DNA of 26,974 nt from CAYOBW01 sp964402115 (GCA_964402115.1 CAYOBW010000074.1:1-26974), one strand, 5' to 3'; positions 1 through 8,997 are shown, numbered from the stretch's first letter. A program made the numbers and translations. Notes: generated by a model not told the origin, from the sequence alone.

Positions 1-1403
1 CCCTCGGCGACGATGGCGCCGACCTTCATGCGGGGCGAGAGCGAGGCGAACGGATCCTGGAAGACGATCTGCATGCGGCGGCGCGCAGCCTTGAGCGCCC
101 CGTGGCCGAGCGTCATCAGGTCGACGCCCTCGAAGAGAATCCGCCCCTGCGCCTCGCCGAGGAGCCGGAGGATGCTCTGGCCCGCCGTGGTCTTGCCGCA
201 GCCCGACTCGCCGACGAGGCCGAGCGTCTCGCCCCGGCGGATGGCGATGTTGACGTCGTCCACGGCCCGCACGTGGCCCGTCGTGCGCTGGAGCAGGCCG
301 CGCCGGACGGGAAACCAGGTGCGCAGGCCGCGCACGTCGAGCAGGGGGGCGACGCTGTCATCCGTTGCGCCCGCGTCCGGTCGCGGCAGGCGCGGCACGC
401 GCCCGGTGGCTCCCGTGCGCGCGGCGGCGCAGTCAGGCGCCAGCAGGTGGCAGGCGCAGCCGTGGCGCGCGTCGGCGCCGGCGCGGTGGAAGGGCGGGGG
501 CTCCGTGCGGCAGCGCTCGAGCCGCTCCGCGCAGCGGTCATGGAAGCGGCAGCCGGTCCCGTAGGCCGTGGCCGGCGGCACCACGCCGGGGATCGTGTGC
601 AAGCGGTAGCCGCGCTCCTGGGCGGCGGGGATGGCTTCGAGCAGGCGCCGCGTGTAGGGGTGCCGGGGATGGGCGAAGATGTCGTCGCGCGGGCCGTACT
701 CGGCCACCCGGCCGGCGTACATGACGCAAACCTCGTCGGCCATCTGGTTGACGATGCCCAGGTCGTGTGTAATGAGCAGGATGGCCATCCCGGTTTCGCG
801 CTGGAGGTCCTGCATCAGCGCCAGGATCTGCGCCTGGATGGTGACGTCCAGGGACGTGGTCGGCTCGTCGGCGATGAGCAGCCGCGGCCGGCAGGCGAGC
901 GCCATGGCGATCATGACGCGCTGCTTCATGCCGCCCGACAGCTCGTGCGGGTAGTTCTCCAGGCGCGCCTCGGGGGCGGGGATGCCGACCTGCCGGAGCA
1001 GCTCGATGCCGCGGGCCCGCGCCGCGCGGCGGCTCAGCCCCTGATGCAGGCGGAGGGGCTCGGCCAGCTGGCTGCCCACGCGGTAGAGGGGGTTGAGCGA
1101 GGTCATCGGCTCCTGGAAGATCATGGCGATGCGGTTGCCGCGGATGCGCTGCATCTCCGCCTCGCCGCGGGTCAGCAGCTCCGCGCCCTCGAAGCGCACG
1201 TGCGCGTCGGCGCCGTGGAAGCCGTTGGCGGCGACGAGCCGCATGAGCGAGAAGGCGGTCTGCGACTTGCCGCAACCGGACTCGCCGACCATCGCCAGCG
1301 TGCGGCCCGGTTCGAGGCCGAAGCTGATGCCGTCCACCGCCCGGGCGATGCGGTCGTCGCCCAGCCGGAAGTGCGTGCTCAGGTTTTCCACGTCCAGGAG
1401 CAT
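1..1403 (-). CDS. yejF: YejF-type ABC transporter ATPase, two fused nucleotide-binding domains (3' end outside window)
   Basis: Energises import of peptides or microcin-C-like compounds through the YejBE permease; it sits on the cytoplasmic face. Translation from the ATG at 1403 gives 467 residues open to the window edge. Half one has Walker A GESGCGKS (40-47), Q-loop IFQEP (~95-99), signature LSGGMKQR (~155-162), Walker B LLIADEPT and switch His in ITHDLG. A Cys-bearing oligopeptide-transporter C-terminal motif (GCRFHDRC, ~284-291) follows, then half two with Walker A GESGCGKT (~398-405) and Q-loop VFQDPF. The second signature and Walker B lie outside the window. Its ATG overlaps the yejE stop by one base (TGATG), implying translational coupling. 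The family is usually about 530 residues. OppD/OppF-type fusions look similar, but the yejABEF gene order decides the name. Confidence 0.93.
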   Translation of the reverse strand, partial: MLLDVENLSTHFRLGDDRIARAVDGISFGLEPGRTLAMVGESGCGKSQTAFSLMRLVAANGFHGADAHVRFEGAELLTRGEAEMQRIRGNRIAMIFQEPMTSLNPLYRVGSQLAEPLRLHQGLSRRAARARGIELLRQVGIPAPEARLENYPHELSGGMKQRVMIAMALACRPRLLIADEPTTSLDVTIQAQILALMQDLQRETGMAILLITHDLGIVNQMADEVCVMYAGRVAEYGPRDDIFAHPRHPYTRRLLEAIPAAQERGYRLHTIPGVVPPATAYGTGCRFHDRCAERLERCRTEPPPFHRAGADARHGCACHLLAPDCAAARTGATGRVPRLPRPDAGATDDSVAPLLDVRGLRTWFPVRRGLLQRTTGHVRAVDDVNIAIRRGETLGLVGESGCGKTTAGQSILRLLGEAQGRILFEGVDLMTLGHGALKAARRRMQIVFQDPFASLSPRMKVGAIVAE

Positions 1404-2629
1404 CAGCGGACCCTCGGATCGAATGCGTTACGCACGCCGTCGCCGATGAACGTCAGCAGCGTCAGCGAAACGGCGAGCACGCAGAACGTCGGCACCAGGA
1501 TCCACACGGCGTGCAGGTTGGCCTGGCCCTGGGCCAGCAGCTCGCCCAGGCTCGGGGCGGGGTAGCGGACGCCGAGGGCGAGGAAGTCGAGGCTGACCAG
1601 GGCGAGGATGCCGCCGGTGATGGAGAACGGGAAGAAGGTGATCACGGGGGTGAGGGCGTTGGGCAGGATGTGGTGCAGCATGGTCTTGACGTTCGACACG
1701 CCGAGGGCGCGGGCGGCTTTGACGTACTCCAGGTTGCGCGCCTTGAGGAACTCCGCGCGCATGTAGGTGGACATGCCCATCCACGCCGTGAGGTTGAGAA
1801 TGCCGAAGAGCAGCAGGAAATGCTGCGATGGCGAGAGCTCCCGGCGCGTGGAGAGGAAGCTGCTGAGGATGATGAGCAGGAACAGCTGCGGCAGCGAGCC
1901 CCAGATCTCCGTCAGCCGCTGGCCGCAGAGGTCCACCCAGCCGCCGAAGAAGCCCTGGATGGCGCCCAGCGTGCAACCCACCAGCGTGGCGCTGAGGGCC
2001 AGCCCCAGGCCGAAGAGGAGCGAGATGCGGAAGCCGTAGACGAGGCGCGCCAGCACGTCCTTGCCCTCGGCGTCGGTGCCCAGCAGATGCCCGTCCACCA
2101 CGGCGCCGGGGTAGCGCTCGTGCGTGACCGGGTCCGTCGTGGACCACGGCGCGGCCAGGTTCTCCCGGCCGCAGCGCGGGTTCACGGTGTTGGACTTGTA
2201 GCTGTGCCGGATCGGCGCCCAGAAGAAGCGGTACGTCGGCCGCGGGGCGGCGGGCGCGGCGGTCGGGGCGGGCGCGGGTGTCGCGGCCGGGGCGGCGACG
2301 GTGAGGTCGCCCGTTTCGTCGTCATCGCCGAAAACGGTCACCGGATCCACGGTGTGCACGCGGCCTTCCAGCAGGTCCAGGAAGCGTGGCGCGCGATAGT
2401 CGGCGATGGGGATGTCCGACGCGCCCCCGAAGTCGCGCGGGGTGTAGGTGCGGGCGAAGGGGGCATACCAGCGGCCGTTGACCACGAGCAGCAGCGGCCG
2501 GTCGTTCAGGAGCAGCTCGGCCGGCAGCGAGAGGAGGAACAGCACCGTAAGCGTCAGCAGGCTGACGTGCGCCCGGCGATTGCGCCGGAACTTCCGCAGC
2601 TTCTCCCGCATGTCAGGACTGAGTCTCAT
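1403..2629 (-). CDS. yejE: YejE-type ABC transporter permease
   Basis: Inner-membrane permease of the Yej peptide/microcin C importer, 408 residues against about 341 in E. coli. The N-terminus has the typical RFRRNRRA basic stretch and a first membrane segment (~23-43), then the family landmark DFGG (~66-69). The permease core starts at LLGTDAEGKDVLARLVYG (~182-199) and carries the EAA loop, EYVKAARALG to LPNA (301-325), which contacts the ATPase. The protein ends NAFDPRVR, as in YejE. The extra length lies mostly at residues ~90-180 in the periplasmic part, including a Pro/Ala-rich stretch (~112-131). It overlaps yejB by 4 bases upstream and yejF by 1 base downstream. The assignment is secure at family level; the substrate is inferred. 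Confidence 0.94.
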   Translation of the reverse strand: MRLSPDMREKLRKFRRNRRAHVSLLTLTVLFLLSLPAELLLNDRPLLLVVNGRWYAPFARTYTPRDFGGASDIPIADYRAPRFLDLLEGRVHTVDPVTVFGDDDETGDLTVAAPAATPAPAPTAAPAAPRPTYRFFWAPIRHSYKSNTVNPRCGRENLAAPWSTTDPVTHERYPGAVVDGHLLGTDAEGKDVLARLVYGFRISLLFGLGLALSATLVGCTLGAIQGFFGGWVDLCGQRLTEIWGSLPQLFLLIILSSFLSTRRELSPSQHFLLLFGILNLTAWMGMSTYMRAEFLKARNLEYVKAARALGVSNVKTMLHHILPNALTPVITFFPFSITGGILALVSLDFLALGVRYPAPSLGELLAQGQANLHAVWILVPTFCVLAVSLTLLTFIGDGVRNAFDPRVR

Positions 2630-4125
2630 GCCTTGCCCGCGTCGAAGGTGATCCGGGGGTCGACGATGACGTACGCGATGTCCGTCAGGAGGCGTCCCGC
2701 CAGCCCCAGGATGGTGAAGATGAAGAGGTTGCCCATGATCACGGGGAAGTCGCGCTCCATGACCGACTCGTAGCTCAGCAGCCCGAGGCCGTTGAGCGAG
2801 AAGATCCGCTCGATCAGCAGCGAGCCCGTGAAGAACATGGCGAGGAAGCTGGAGGGGAAGCCGGTCACGAGGGGGATGAGGGCGTTGCGCAGGACGTGCT
2901 TGTAGAGCACGGTGCGCGCGGACAGGCCGCGGGCGCGGGCGGCGACGGCGTAGAGCTGGTGCAGCTCCTCGAGGATGCTGTTCTTCGTCAGCATGGTCAG
3001 CACGGCGAAGCTGCCGATGCTCAAGCAGAGGATCGGCGCGACCAGGTGGTGCACGTTGTCGGTGAAGCGCTGCCAGGCGGTCCAGGTGGCGTAAGCGGGA
3101 TCGGCGGCGGAGTTGATGCCCGCCAACGGCAGCGCCCCCTTGATGAGCGCGGCCTCGCCGGGGCCGAAGAGCACGAGGAGGAGAACGGCGAGCACGAAGC
3201 CCGGGATGCTGTAGCCGAGCAGGATGGCCGCGCTGGTGGCGGCGTCGAACGGGGTGCCGTTGCGCACGGCCTTGGCGATGCCGAGCAGCAGGCAGACGGT
3301 GTAGGTCAGGAAGAAGCTCACCACGCCGAGGCGCATGGAGACGGGCAGGCGCTCGCGGATCAGGACGAGCACGCTCTTGTTCTTGTTGATCGAGCTGCCG
3401 AACTTCAGCAGGAAGAAGCCGTGCCAGTTGTCGCCGTTCGCCAGCGCCGCGCGCAGCGTTTCGCGAAGGTAGACCTCGTCCCGCGTCTGCAGCACGGTCG
3501 CGCGCCGGCCGCCCTCCTTGCGCGCGACGCGCTGGGTGAGCGAGCGGACCTCCAGCGGGACGGGGTCGAGCGCCGCCGCCGCGGCAAACGCCGCCGTGGG
3601 ACGGCCCGTGGCCACATCGAACGTCGTGCCGTCCACGACGCTGCGCAGCACGCCCGCCGCGGGGTCGTAGACGAGCTCGCCGGGCTCCGCACCGGGCGGG
3701 GCCCAGCGGTTGCGGTAGGCGTGGTAGGCGTTGTCGCGGCGGACGACGAGGTAGTTCTGGCGGCTGCGCACGACCTTCTCCGCGGTGTTGTCGGCGATTT
3801 CGAGGGACGAGAGCAGGCCGTCGCGGCCGAACCAGAGCAGCGTGCGCAGGTAGCGCGCGAGGGGGCCGTGGTGCAGCCCGTAGACGCGCCGCAGCCGCAT
3901 CTCCTCGCGCGGGTCGTGCGCGCCGGGGCGCCCCCGCGCCGTCCGTTCGCCGCCGCCCGCGCTCACCTCGCCCCCGCCGTCGCGCCCGGCCTGGCCTTCG
4001 AGCTGCGCCTGGATCTGGTCAACCGGGCCGCCCGGCACGAACTCGGTGATGACGAACGTAATCGTCACCACGCCGACCAGCGTGGGGAGCATGAGCCCGA
4101 TGCGCCGCAGGATGTATGCCCACAT
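2626..4125 (-). CDS. yejB: YejB-type ABC transporter permease with a large periplasmic insertion
   Basis: Second inner-membrane permease of the importer, 499 residues against 364 in E. coli YejB. It begins with a classic N-terminus: RRIGLMLPTL, a membrane helix, then PGGPVDQ (31-37). The C-terminal half carries RLPVSMRLG, GYSIPGF, the EAA-like loop around VAARARGLSARTVLYKH, the family segment MFFTGSLLIERIFSLNGLG and the ending VDPRITF. About 135 residues (~100-235) interrupt the usual link between the first helix and the LKFGSSI landmark. The insertion is hydrophilic and probably periplasmic, and I do not recognise it as a named domain. The reading frame is intact across it. The start lies 6 bp after the yejA stop, with GAAGGG as a weak ribosome site. 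Confidence 0.93.
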   Translation of the reverse strand: MWAYILRRIGLMLPTLVGVVTITFVITEFVPGGPVDQIQAQLEGQAGRDGGGEVSAGGGERTARGRPGAHDPREEMRLRRVYGLHHGPLARYLRTLLWFGRDGLLSSLEIADNTAEKVVRSRQNYLVVRRDNAYHAYRNRWAPPGAEPGELVYDPAAGVLRSVVDGTTFDVATGRPTAAFAAAAALDPVPLEVRSLTQRVARKEGGRRATVLQTRDEVYLRETLRAALANGDNWHGFFLLKFGSSINKNKSVLVLIRERLPVSMRLGVVSFFLTYTVCLLLGIAKAVRNGTPFDAATSAAILLGYSIPGFVLAVLLLVLFGPGEAALIKGALPLAGINSAADPAYATWTAWQRFTDNVHHLVAPILCLSIGSFAVLTMLTKNSILEELHQLYAVAARARGLSARTVLYKHVLRNALIPLVTGFPSSFLAMFFTGSLLIERIFSLNGLGLLSYESVMERDFPVIMGNLFIFTILGLAGRLLTDIAYVIVDPRITFDAGKA

Positions 4126-4131
4126 GGTTTG

Positions 4132-6081
4132 TCAGCCCTTCGCGTCCGCCGCGTCCGGCGCCGTTTCGAAGTCCGCCCCGCTGCGCATGGCCGCCTCCAG
4201 CCGGGCCGCGCGCGCCGCGTCGTACCACCACCAGTTGAAAACGTTGTCGAGGAGCAGCAGCTTGTCGGCATAGCGCGCGGGGCGGCAGAGCCGGTTCCAG
4301 TAGACCGCGCGGTCGTACGGGATGTGCCAGTGCGAGATGACGAAGTGTTCCGCGCACAGCAAGCGGTCCAGCACGTGCACGGCGGTGACGAGCTCCTGGC
4401 GCGTGCGGGCGGCGATCAGGCGGTCCACGACCTCGTCCACGGCCGGGTTGCGCAGTCCCATCACGTTGCGCGTGCCGGGCTGGTCCGCGGCGGCGGTGGT
4501 CCACATGTCGCGCTGTTCGTTGCCGGGGCTGAGGCTCTGCCGGAAGGAGGAGACGACGAGGTCGAAGTCGCAGGTGCGCAGCCGGTCCATGTACTCCGCC
4601 GGCTGCACGAGGCGGTAGGCGGCGCGGATGCCGATCTCCGCCAGCCGCTCGATGAGCGGATTGGCGACGCGCTGCCAGCTCGGCGAGTAGAGCAGGATGT
4701 CGAAGCGCAGCTCCTGGTCGCCGCGGCAGCGGACCCCGCGCCGGGGATCGTAGCGCCAGCCGAGCTGGTCGAGATAGAGGTTCGCCGCCGTGATGCGGTC
4801 GGCAATCGGCAGCAGCGTGCCGTCCGGCTGCTGCCCCGGCAGGCGCGGTCCACAGGCGAGGGCCTCCTTGCGGACGGGAAACGCCTGCTCGGCGGGGCGG
4901 TTGAACTTCGCACGCAGCTCCTGCAGCCAGTCGCGCTCGCGGCCCGTCGCGGGGCCGCGGCTCATCATCTCGTGGTTGTTGTCGAAGAAGCAGAGCTGGC
5001 GCGTGTAGGAGCCGTAGAAGAGATTCTGGTTCATATCCTCGAAATCCAGCACCGCCCCGATGGCCTTGCGCACGCGGATGTCCTGGAACAGCGGGCGGCG
5101 CAGGTTGAAAACGAAGGCCTGCATGCCGGCCACGCGGCAGTGGGGAATGGCGGCCTTGACGAGGTAGTGCTTCTGCACGTACGGCCCGTTGAACTCCAGC
5201 GCCCAGTCGCGGGCGCTGTTGACGTAGTCCAGGTCGACGAGGCCGCCCTTGAGCGCCTCGCGGGCGGGGATGGGGTCCAGGAACACCTTGAACACGATGC
5301 GGTCGAAGTTGTAGCGTCCCTGGTTCACGGCGAGGTCGCGGCCCCAGTACTGGGGGTTGCGCCGGTAGGTGCTGTGCTGGCTGCGGTCGAAGGCCTCCAC
5401 CACATAGGGGCCGCTGCCGATGGCCAGGTCGTCGAAGTCGCGGCCGAAGGCCTTGCCTTCAACGCCGTAGACGTGCCGCGGCAGGATCGGCAGCTGCCCG
5501 CAGATCAGGGGCAGCTCCTGGTTGAACGTCTTGAAGGTGAAGGTGACGGTGCGCGCGTCGACCCGCGTCGCCGCCGCGACGTCGGCGTAGTACATGCGCA
5601 AGGCCGGGATGTACTCGGGGTCGTGAATGAGGTTGAACGAGAACACGACGTCGTCCGCCGTGACCGGCTGGCCGTCGGAGAAGCGGGCCAGCGGGTTGAG
5701 CGTGTAGGTGATGGAGCGGCGGTCGGCGGCGAGCACGATCCGCTCGGCCAGCAGGCCGTACTCGGTGAACGGCTCGTCGGGATCGGCGCTGCCGTCCGTG
5801 AGCGTTTCGAAGACAAGCTGCTCGATGCGGTAGGGCGGGGTGCCCTTCAGCGAGAAGGGATTCAGCTTCGTGAACGCCCCGTCGTGCGCCAGCGTCAGCG
5901 TGCCGCCCTTGGGCGCGGCCGGATTGGCGTGGGCGTAGGGCTGCCCCTCCCTGTACTTGATCCCCTCCGGCCCGTAGAGCGAGATCGCGTAGGTGGGGTC
6001 CGCCGCGCGCGCCACGGCCAGCGTGCCCGCCAGCCACGCCCCCGTCAGCCGCACCAACCCTCGTGTAGCCGCGTCAACCAT
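4132..6081 (-). CDS. yejA: YejA-type periplasmic solute-binding protein (SBP family 5)
   Basis: Extracytoplasmic receptor that hands peptides or peptide-like substrates to YejBE. It has 649 residues; E. coli YejA has about 604. The N-terminal hydrophobic stretch ending AVARAADPTY is a likely signal peptide cut near residue 27. Family landmarks follow: NPAAPKGGTLTL, the RFSDGQPVTADDVVFSF motif of family 5 binding proteins, SGPYVVEAF, VNQGRYNFD and WALEFNGP. The last part, WWWYDAARAARL, matches the usual YejA ending. It is the first gene of the operon; a TTGACA/TATCCT promoter lies about 30-60 bp upstream. The Shine-Dalgarno is weak (GGCGGAA). The ligand cannot be read from the sequence. Confidence 0.93.
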   Translation of the reverse strand: MVDAATRGLVRLTGAWLAGTLAVARAADPTYAISLYGPEGIKYREGQPYAHANPAAPKGGTLTLAHDGAFTKLNPFSLKGTPPYRIEQLVFETLTDGSADPDEPFTEYGLLAERIVLAADRRSITYTLNPLARFSDGQPVTADDVVFSFNLIHDPEYIPALRMYYADVAAATRVDARTVTFTFKTFNQELPLICGQLPILPRHVYGVEGKAFGRDFDDLAIGSGPYVVEAFDRSQHSTYRRNPQYWGRDLAVNQGRYNFDRIVFKVFLDPIPAREALKGGLVDLDYVNSARDWALEFNGPYVQKHYLVKAAIPHCRVAGMQAFVFNLRRPLFQDIRVRKAIGAVLDFEDMNQNLFYGSYTRQLCFFDNNHEMMSRGPATGRERDWLQELRAKFNRPAEQAFPVRKEALACGPRLPGQQPDGTLLPIADRITAANLYLDQLGWRYDPRRGVRCRGDQELRFDILLYSPSWQRVANPLIERLAEIGIRAAYRLVQPAEYMDRLRTCDFDLVVSSFRQSLSPGNEQRDMWTTAAADQPGTRNVMGLRNPAVDEVVDRLIAARTRQELVTAVHVLDRLLCAEHFVISHWHIPYDRAVYWNRLCRPARYADKLLLLDNVFNWWWYDAARAARLEAAMRSGADFETAPDAADAKG

Positions 6082-6111
6082 CGTGTGTTCCGCCGATCAA
6101 AGTGAGGTGGC

Positions 6112-6141
6112 AGGATAAGTGCACCCTTGCGGGAGTGTCAA
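6112..6141 (-). promoter_or_regulatory. Sigma-70 type promoter for yejABEF
   Basis: On the minus strand TTGACA (6141-6136) is followed after 18 bp by TATCCT (6117-6112). The -35 is a perfect consensus and the -10 matches four of six bases. Transcription would start near 6105, leaving a leader of about 24 nt before the yejA ATG at 6081. Assigned by eye. Confidence 0.55.
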
Positions 6142-6174
6142 CGGGGCGTTTTCCTGGCGGTGCGCGAAGGCAAC

Positions 6175-6215
6175 GGGTGGAAGGTGGAGGGGGGGAGGTG
6201 GAGGTTGGGGGGGGG
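6175..6215 (+). other. G-rich tract, possible G-quadruplex
   Basis: About 40 bases almost without pyrimidines, containing runs of 7 and 9 G plus several GG doublets spaced by 1-3 bases. The composition would permit a G-quadruplex on the plus strand. It lies between two diverging promoters. Confidence 0.5.
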
Positions 6216-6384
6216 CTGCCCTCCATCTCGGCGCCTTGATCGTCCCGAGAGCCTGCCCTCTGGCGAGCGTCCTCGCGAGCCATAGGCGCAAAGGTGAAAA
6301 GCATGAAGTGGGCCGTCACTTCCGGGCATGAACGTAGTCACTTACCTGACACACCCCAAAAAACGGCCACCCGAAAATCGTTGC

Positions 6385-6414
6385 TTGCGCGGGTGGGGTG
6401 GCATGGCTTACAGT
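6385..6414 (+). promoter_or_regulatory. Candidate promoter for mutase-galK operon
   Basis: TTGCGC (6385-6390), an 18-bp spacer and TACAGT (6409-6414). Each box matches the sigma-70 consensus only partly. It is correctly placed upstream of the ribosome site at 6453-6460. Confidence 0.35.
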
Positions 6415-6467
6415 GTCACCTCCCTTTTCTGCCTCTTGCAGGGCGAAGGGCAAGAGGAGATTACCAC

Positions 6468-7808
6468 ATGGCGGGCGTCTTCAAGGCTTACGATATCCGT
6501 GTCATTTACGGACAGACACTGACGGACGAGCTGATGTTCGACATCGGTCGCGCGTTTGTCACGTTTCTCAAGTGCCGGACGGTGACCGTGGGGCGCGACA
6601 TGCGGCCCCATTCGCAGCCGCTGTTCGAGGCGCTGGCCCGCGGCCTCACCCTCCAGGGGGCCGATGTCGTGGACCTTGGCCTGTGCTCGACCCCCATGGC
6701 GTACTTCGGTAACGGCAGCCTTGGCGCCGATGCGGGCGTGATGATCACCGCCTCGCACAACCCCGGCGAGTGGAACGGGATGAAGATGACCCGCGCCCAG
6801 GCCGTGCCCATCAGCGGCGACACGGGGATTCAGGATCTCGAGCGCATCGTCAGGAGCCGCGCGTTCGACGCGCCGGCCGCGCAGCCCGGCCGCGTCACAT
6901 CCCACGCGATCCTGGCTGAATACGTGCGGCACATCCAGCGGTACGCCGACCTGAAACGGCCGGTGCGGATCGTGGCCGACATGGCCAACGCCATGGGGTC
7001 CGTGGAGTCCGCCGTGCTCAAGGGCGTGCTGGAGTTCGATGCGCTGTTTCCCGAATTGGACGGCACCTTCCCGAACCACGAGGCGAATCCGCTGGCGCTC
7101 GAGACCCTGGCGGACCTGCAGGCCAAGGTGCGCGGCGGCCGGTACGACTTCGGCGTGGCGTTCGACGGCGATGCGGATCGGGCCGGGTTCGTGGACGAGC
7201 GCGGCGCGATCATCCCCATGGATATCATCACGGCGCTGATCGCGCAGGACCTGCTGGCGCGCGAGAAGGGTGTGATCTTCTACGATCTGCGCAGCAGTTG
7301 GGCGGTCAAGGAGGTCATCGAGGAGAACGGTGGAACGCCCATGATGAGCCGCGTGGGGCACGCGTTCATCAAGCAGCAGATGCGCGACCACAATGCGCTC
7401 TTTGCCGGCGAGCTGTCCGGCCACTACTACTTCAAGAACAACTACTTCACCGAGAGCTCGAGCCTGGCGGTGATCTGCGTCGCGAATATCGTCAGCCGCT
7501 CGCGGCAGCCGCTGTCCGCGCTGGTGAAACCGATCCAGCGCTACGCCGCCAGCGGCGAGCTCAATTCCGAGGTGCACGATCCGGACGCGGTGCTGCTGCG
7601 GCTCAAGGCGGCGTACCGGGATGGGCGGCTGATCGAGTTGGACGGCGTCAGCATCGAGTATGCGGATTGGTGGTTCAACGTGCGGAAGTCGAACACCGAG
7701 CCGCTGATCCGGCTGAACGTCGAGGCGAAGACGCAGGCGATGATGGAGCAGCGGCGCGACGAGCTGCTCGCGATCGTCCGCGCGCAGGGGGGCGCCGAAC
7801 ATGCGTAG
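6468..7808 (+). CDS. Phosphomannomutase/phosphoglucomutase
   Basis: Interconverts the 1- and 6-phosphates of mannose or glucose through a phosphoserine enzyme (alpha-D-phosphohexomutase family); cytoplasmic. From the ATG at 6468 it has 446 residues, the usual length. The four active-site loops are all present: phosphoserine loop TASHNPGEWNGMK with Ser96, metal loop DGDADR (233-238), sugar-specificity loop GELSGHYYF (314-322) and phosphate-binding RKSNTEP (406-412). The GEXSGH loop is shared by bifunctional PMM/PGM enzymes of the ManB/AlgC type, so the exact sugar is open. The start is fixed by AGAGGAGA 7 bases upstream. It overlaps galK by 8 bases, so the pair is one translationally coupled unit for sugar-phosphate or nucleotide-sugar supply. 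Confidence 0.93.
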   Translation: MAGVFKAYDIRVIYGQTLTDELMFDIGRAFVTFLKCRTVTVGRDMRPHSQPLFEALARGLTLQGADVVDLGLCSTPMAYFGNGSLGADAGVMITASHNPGEWNGMKMTRAQAVPISGDTGIQDLERIVRSRAFDAPAAQPGRVTSHAILAEYVRHIQRYADLKRPVRIVADMANAMGSVESAVLKGVLEFDALFPELDGTFPNHEANPLALETLADLQAKVRGGRYDFGVAFDGDADRAGFVDERGAIIPMDIITALIAQDLLAREKGVIFYDLRSSWAVKEVIEENGGTPMMSRVGHAFIKQQMRDHNALFAGELSGHYYFKNNYFTESSSLAVICVANIVSRSRQPLSALVKPIQRYAASGELNSEVHDPDAVLLRLKAAYRDGRLIELDGVSIEYADWWFNVRKSNTEPLIRLNVEAKTQAMMEQRRDELLAIVRAQGGAEHA

Positions 7809-8973
7809 CAAGACACTGGGCGAACAGACGCTGGCCCGTTTCCGCGTGGCGTATGGCAGGGAGCCGACCGTGGTGGCGTATGCCCCGGGCCGCGTGGAGG
7901 TTCTCGGCAACCACACGGACTACAACGAAGGGTTCGTGCTCTCGGCCGCCATCAATTACGGGACCTACTTCGCGGCGTCGCCCGCCTCCGACACCGGCTG
8001 CCGGCTGCTGGCTCCGGACCTGGGGCAGTCCTGCGTCTTCCCGGTCGGACAGCCCGCGCCCGCGGCGGATTCCGTCTGGGCCAACTATGTCAAGGGCGTG
8101 CTGGCCGGTCTCCAGAAGCACGGGTCGACGCGCGCCGGTTTCCTCGGGGTGCTGGCGGGCGACGTGCCGCTCGGCGCGGGCCTTTCCAGCTCCGCGGCGC
8201 TGGAGATGTCCGCCGGCCTCGCCCTCGGCAGGCTCTACGGCATCGTGGTGGATCCGCACACGCTGGCGCGCATCGGCCAGGCGGCGGAGCATCACTACGT
8301 GGGGGTCAAGTGCGGCCTGCTCGACCAGATCACGAGCCTCTACGGTCGGGCCAATCACTTGGTCATGACCGATTTCCGCAATCTGGACGTCGAGGCGGTG
8401 CCGCTGGGCGCGGATGCGTGCTTCCTGATGTGCAACACGAAGGTGAAGCATGCGCTGGTGGACGGCGAGTACAACGAGCGTCGGCACAAGTGCGAGGAGG
8501 CCGCGGCCTACTTCAAGCAGGTCCTGCCGCGCCCGATCGCCTCGCTACGCGACGTGACCTGGGAGGAGTGGCAGGCTCATGCGCCGCGCATGGATGACCA
8601 TGCGGCGCGGCGGGCGGCCCACGTCATCGGCGAATGCACCCGCGTCGTGAGCGGGCGCGCGCTGCTGCGGGAGGGCAAGCTGGCCGAGTTCGGCCAGTTG
8701 ATGTTCGAGTCGCACGAGAGCTCGCGGAAGTACTTCGAGAACTCCTGCGCGGAGTTGGATATCCTGGTCGATGCCGCGCGCAAGCTGCCGGGCGTCCTGG
8801 GCGCCCGCCTTTCGGGTGGCGGTTTTGGCGGCAGCGTCGTGGTGCTGGTGCACCCGCGGGATGCCGAGATCGTGGGTAAGGTTTTGACTCAGTCCTACGC
8901 GAAGGCGACGGGCCAGCCCTGCGATGTGGCGGTGCTGGAGCCTTCCGAGGGCGCGACACTGGTGCAGGGGTGA
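7801..8973 (+). CDS. galK: Galactokinase (GHMP kinase)
   Basis: Phosphorylates galactose to galactose 1-phosphate in the Leloir pathway. It has 390 residues, the normal length. The galactokinase signature is at residues 30-44, GRVEVLGNHTDYNEG; Asn37 stands where the E. coli-type signature has Glu (GEHTDY), a variation I know from other bacterial galactokinases. The ATP loop PLGAGLSSSAALE (123-135), the catalytic base Asp175 in CGLLDQ and the C-terminal motif ARLSGGGFGGS are intact. It starts inside the end of the mutase gene. galT and galE are not in the window. A related GHMP sugar kinase cannot be fully excluded, but the signature favours galactose. Confidence 0.92.
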   Translation: MRSKTLGEQTLARFRVAYGREPTVVAYAPGRVEVLGNHTDYNEGFVLSAAINYGTYFAASPASDTGCRLLAPDLGQSCVFPVGQPAPAADSVWANYVKGVLAGLQKHGSTRAGFLGVLAGDVPLGAGLSSSAALEMSAGLALGRLYGIVVDPHTLARIGQAAEHHYVGVKCGLLDQITSLYGRANHLVMTDFRNLDVEAVPLGADACFLMCNTKVKHALVDGEYNERRHKCEEAAAYFKQVLPRPIASLRDVTWEEWQAHAPRMDDHAARRAAHVIGECTRVVSGRALLREGKLAEFGQLMFESHESSRKYFENSCAELDILVDAARKLPGVLGARLSGGGFGGSVVVLVHPRDAEIVGKVLTQSYAKATGQPCDVAVLEPSEGATLVQG

Positions 8974-8997
8974 GGCGGGTTGCCGCAGCAGGAAGCA

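Larger units (their letters stand above)
6082..6467. other. Divergent intergenic region, 386 bp
   Basis: Separates the diverging yejA and phosphomannomutase genes. It holds the yejA promoter (6112-6141), a G-rich tract (about 6175-6215), a short inverted repeat AAGTG/CACTT (6306-6310 and 6317-6321) and a candidate promoter for the rightward operon (6385-6414). An open frame runs through 6294-6467 into the mutase, but it lacks a ribosome site and resembles no protein, so I do not count it as coding. Confidence 0.6.

Noticed and set aside
2896..6105. A 1069-residue open frame antisense to yejB and yejA
   Set aside because: It mirrors the real genes, is dominated by Arg, Val, Gly and Glu of the antisense of GC-rich codons, and resembles no family. 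The opposite strand carries complete, recognisable proteins.
6294..6467. A 58-codon upstream extension of the mutase
   Set aside because: The ATG at 6468 has an ideal AGAGGAGA site and the family's normal N-terminus; the extension is not protein-like and spans the candidate promoter.
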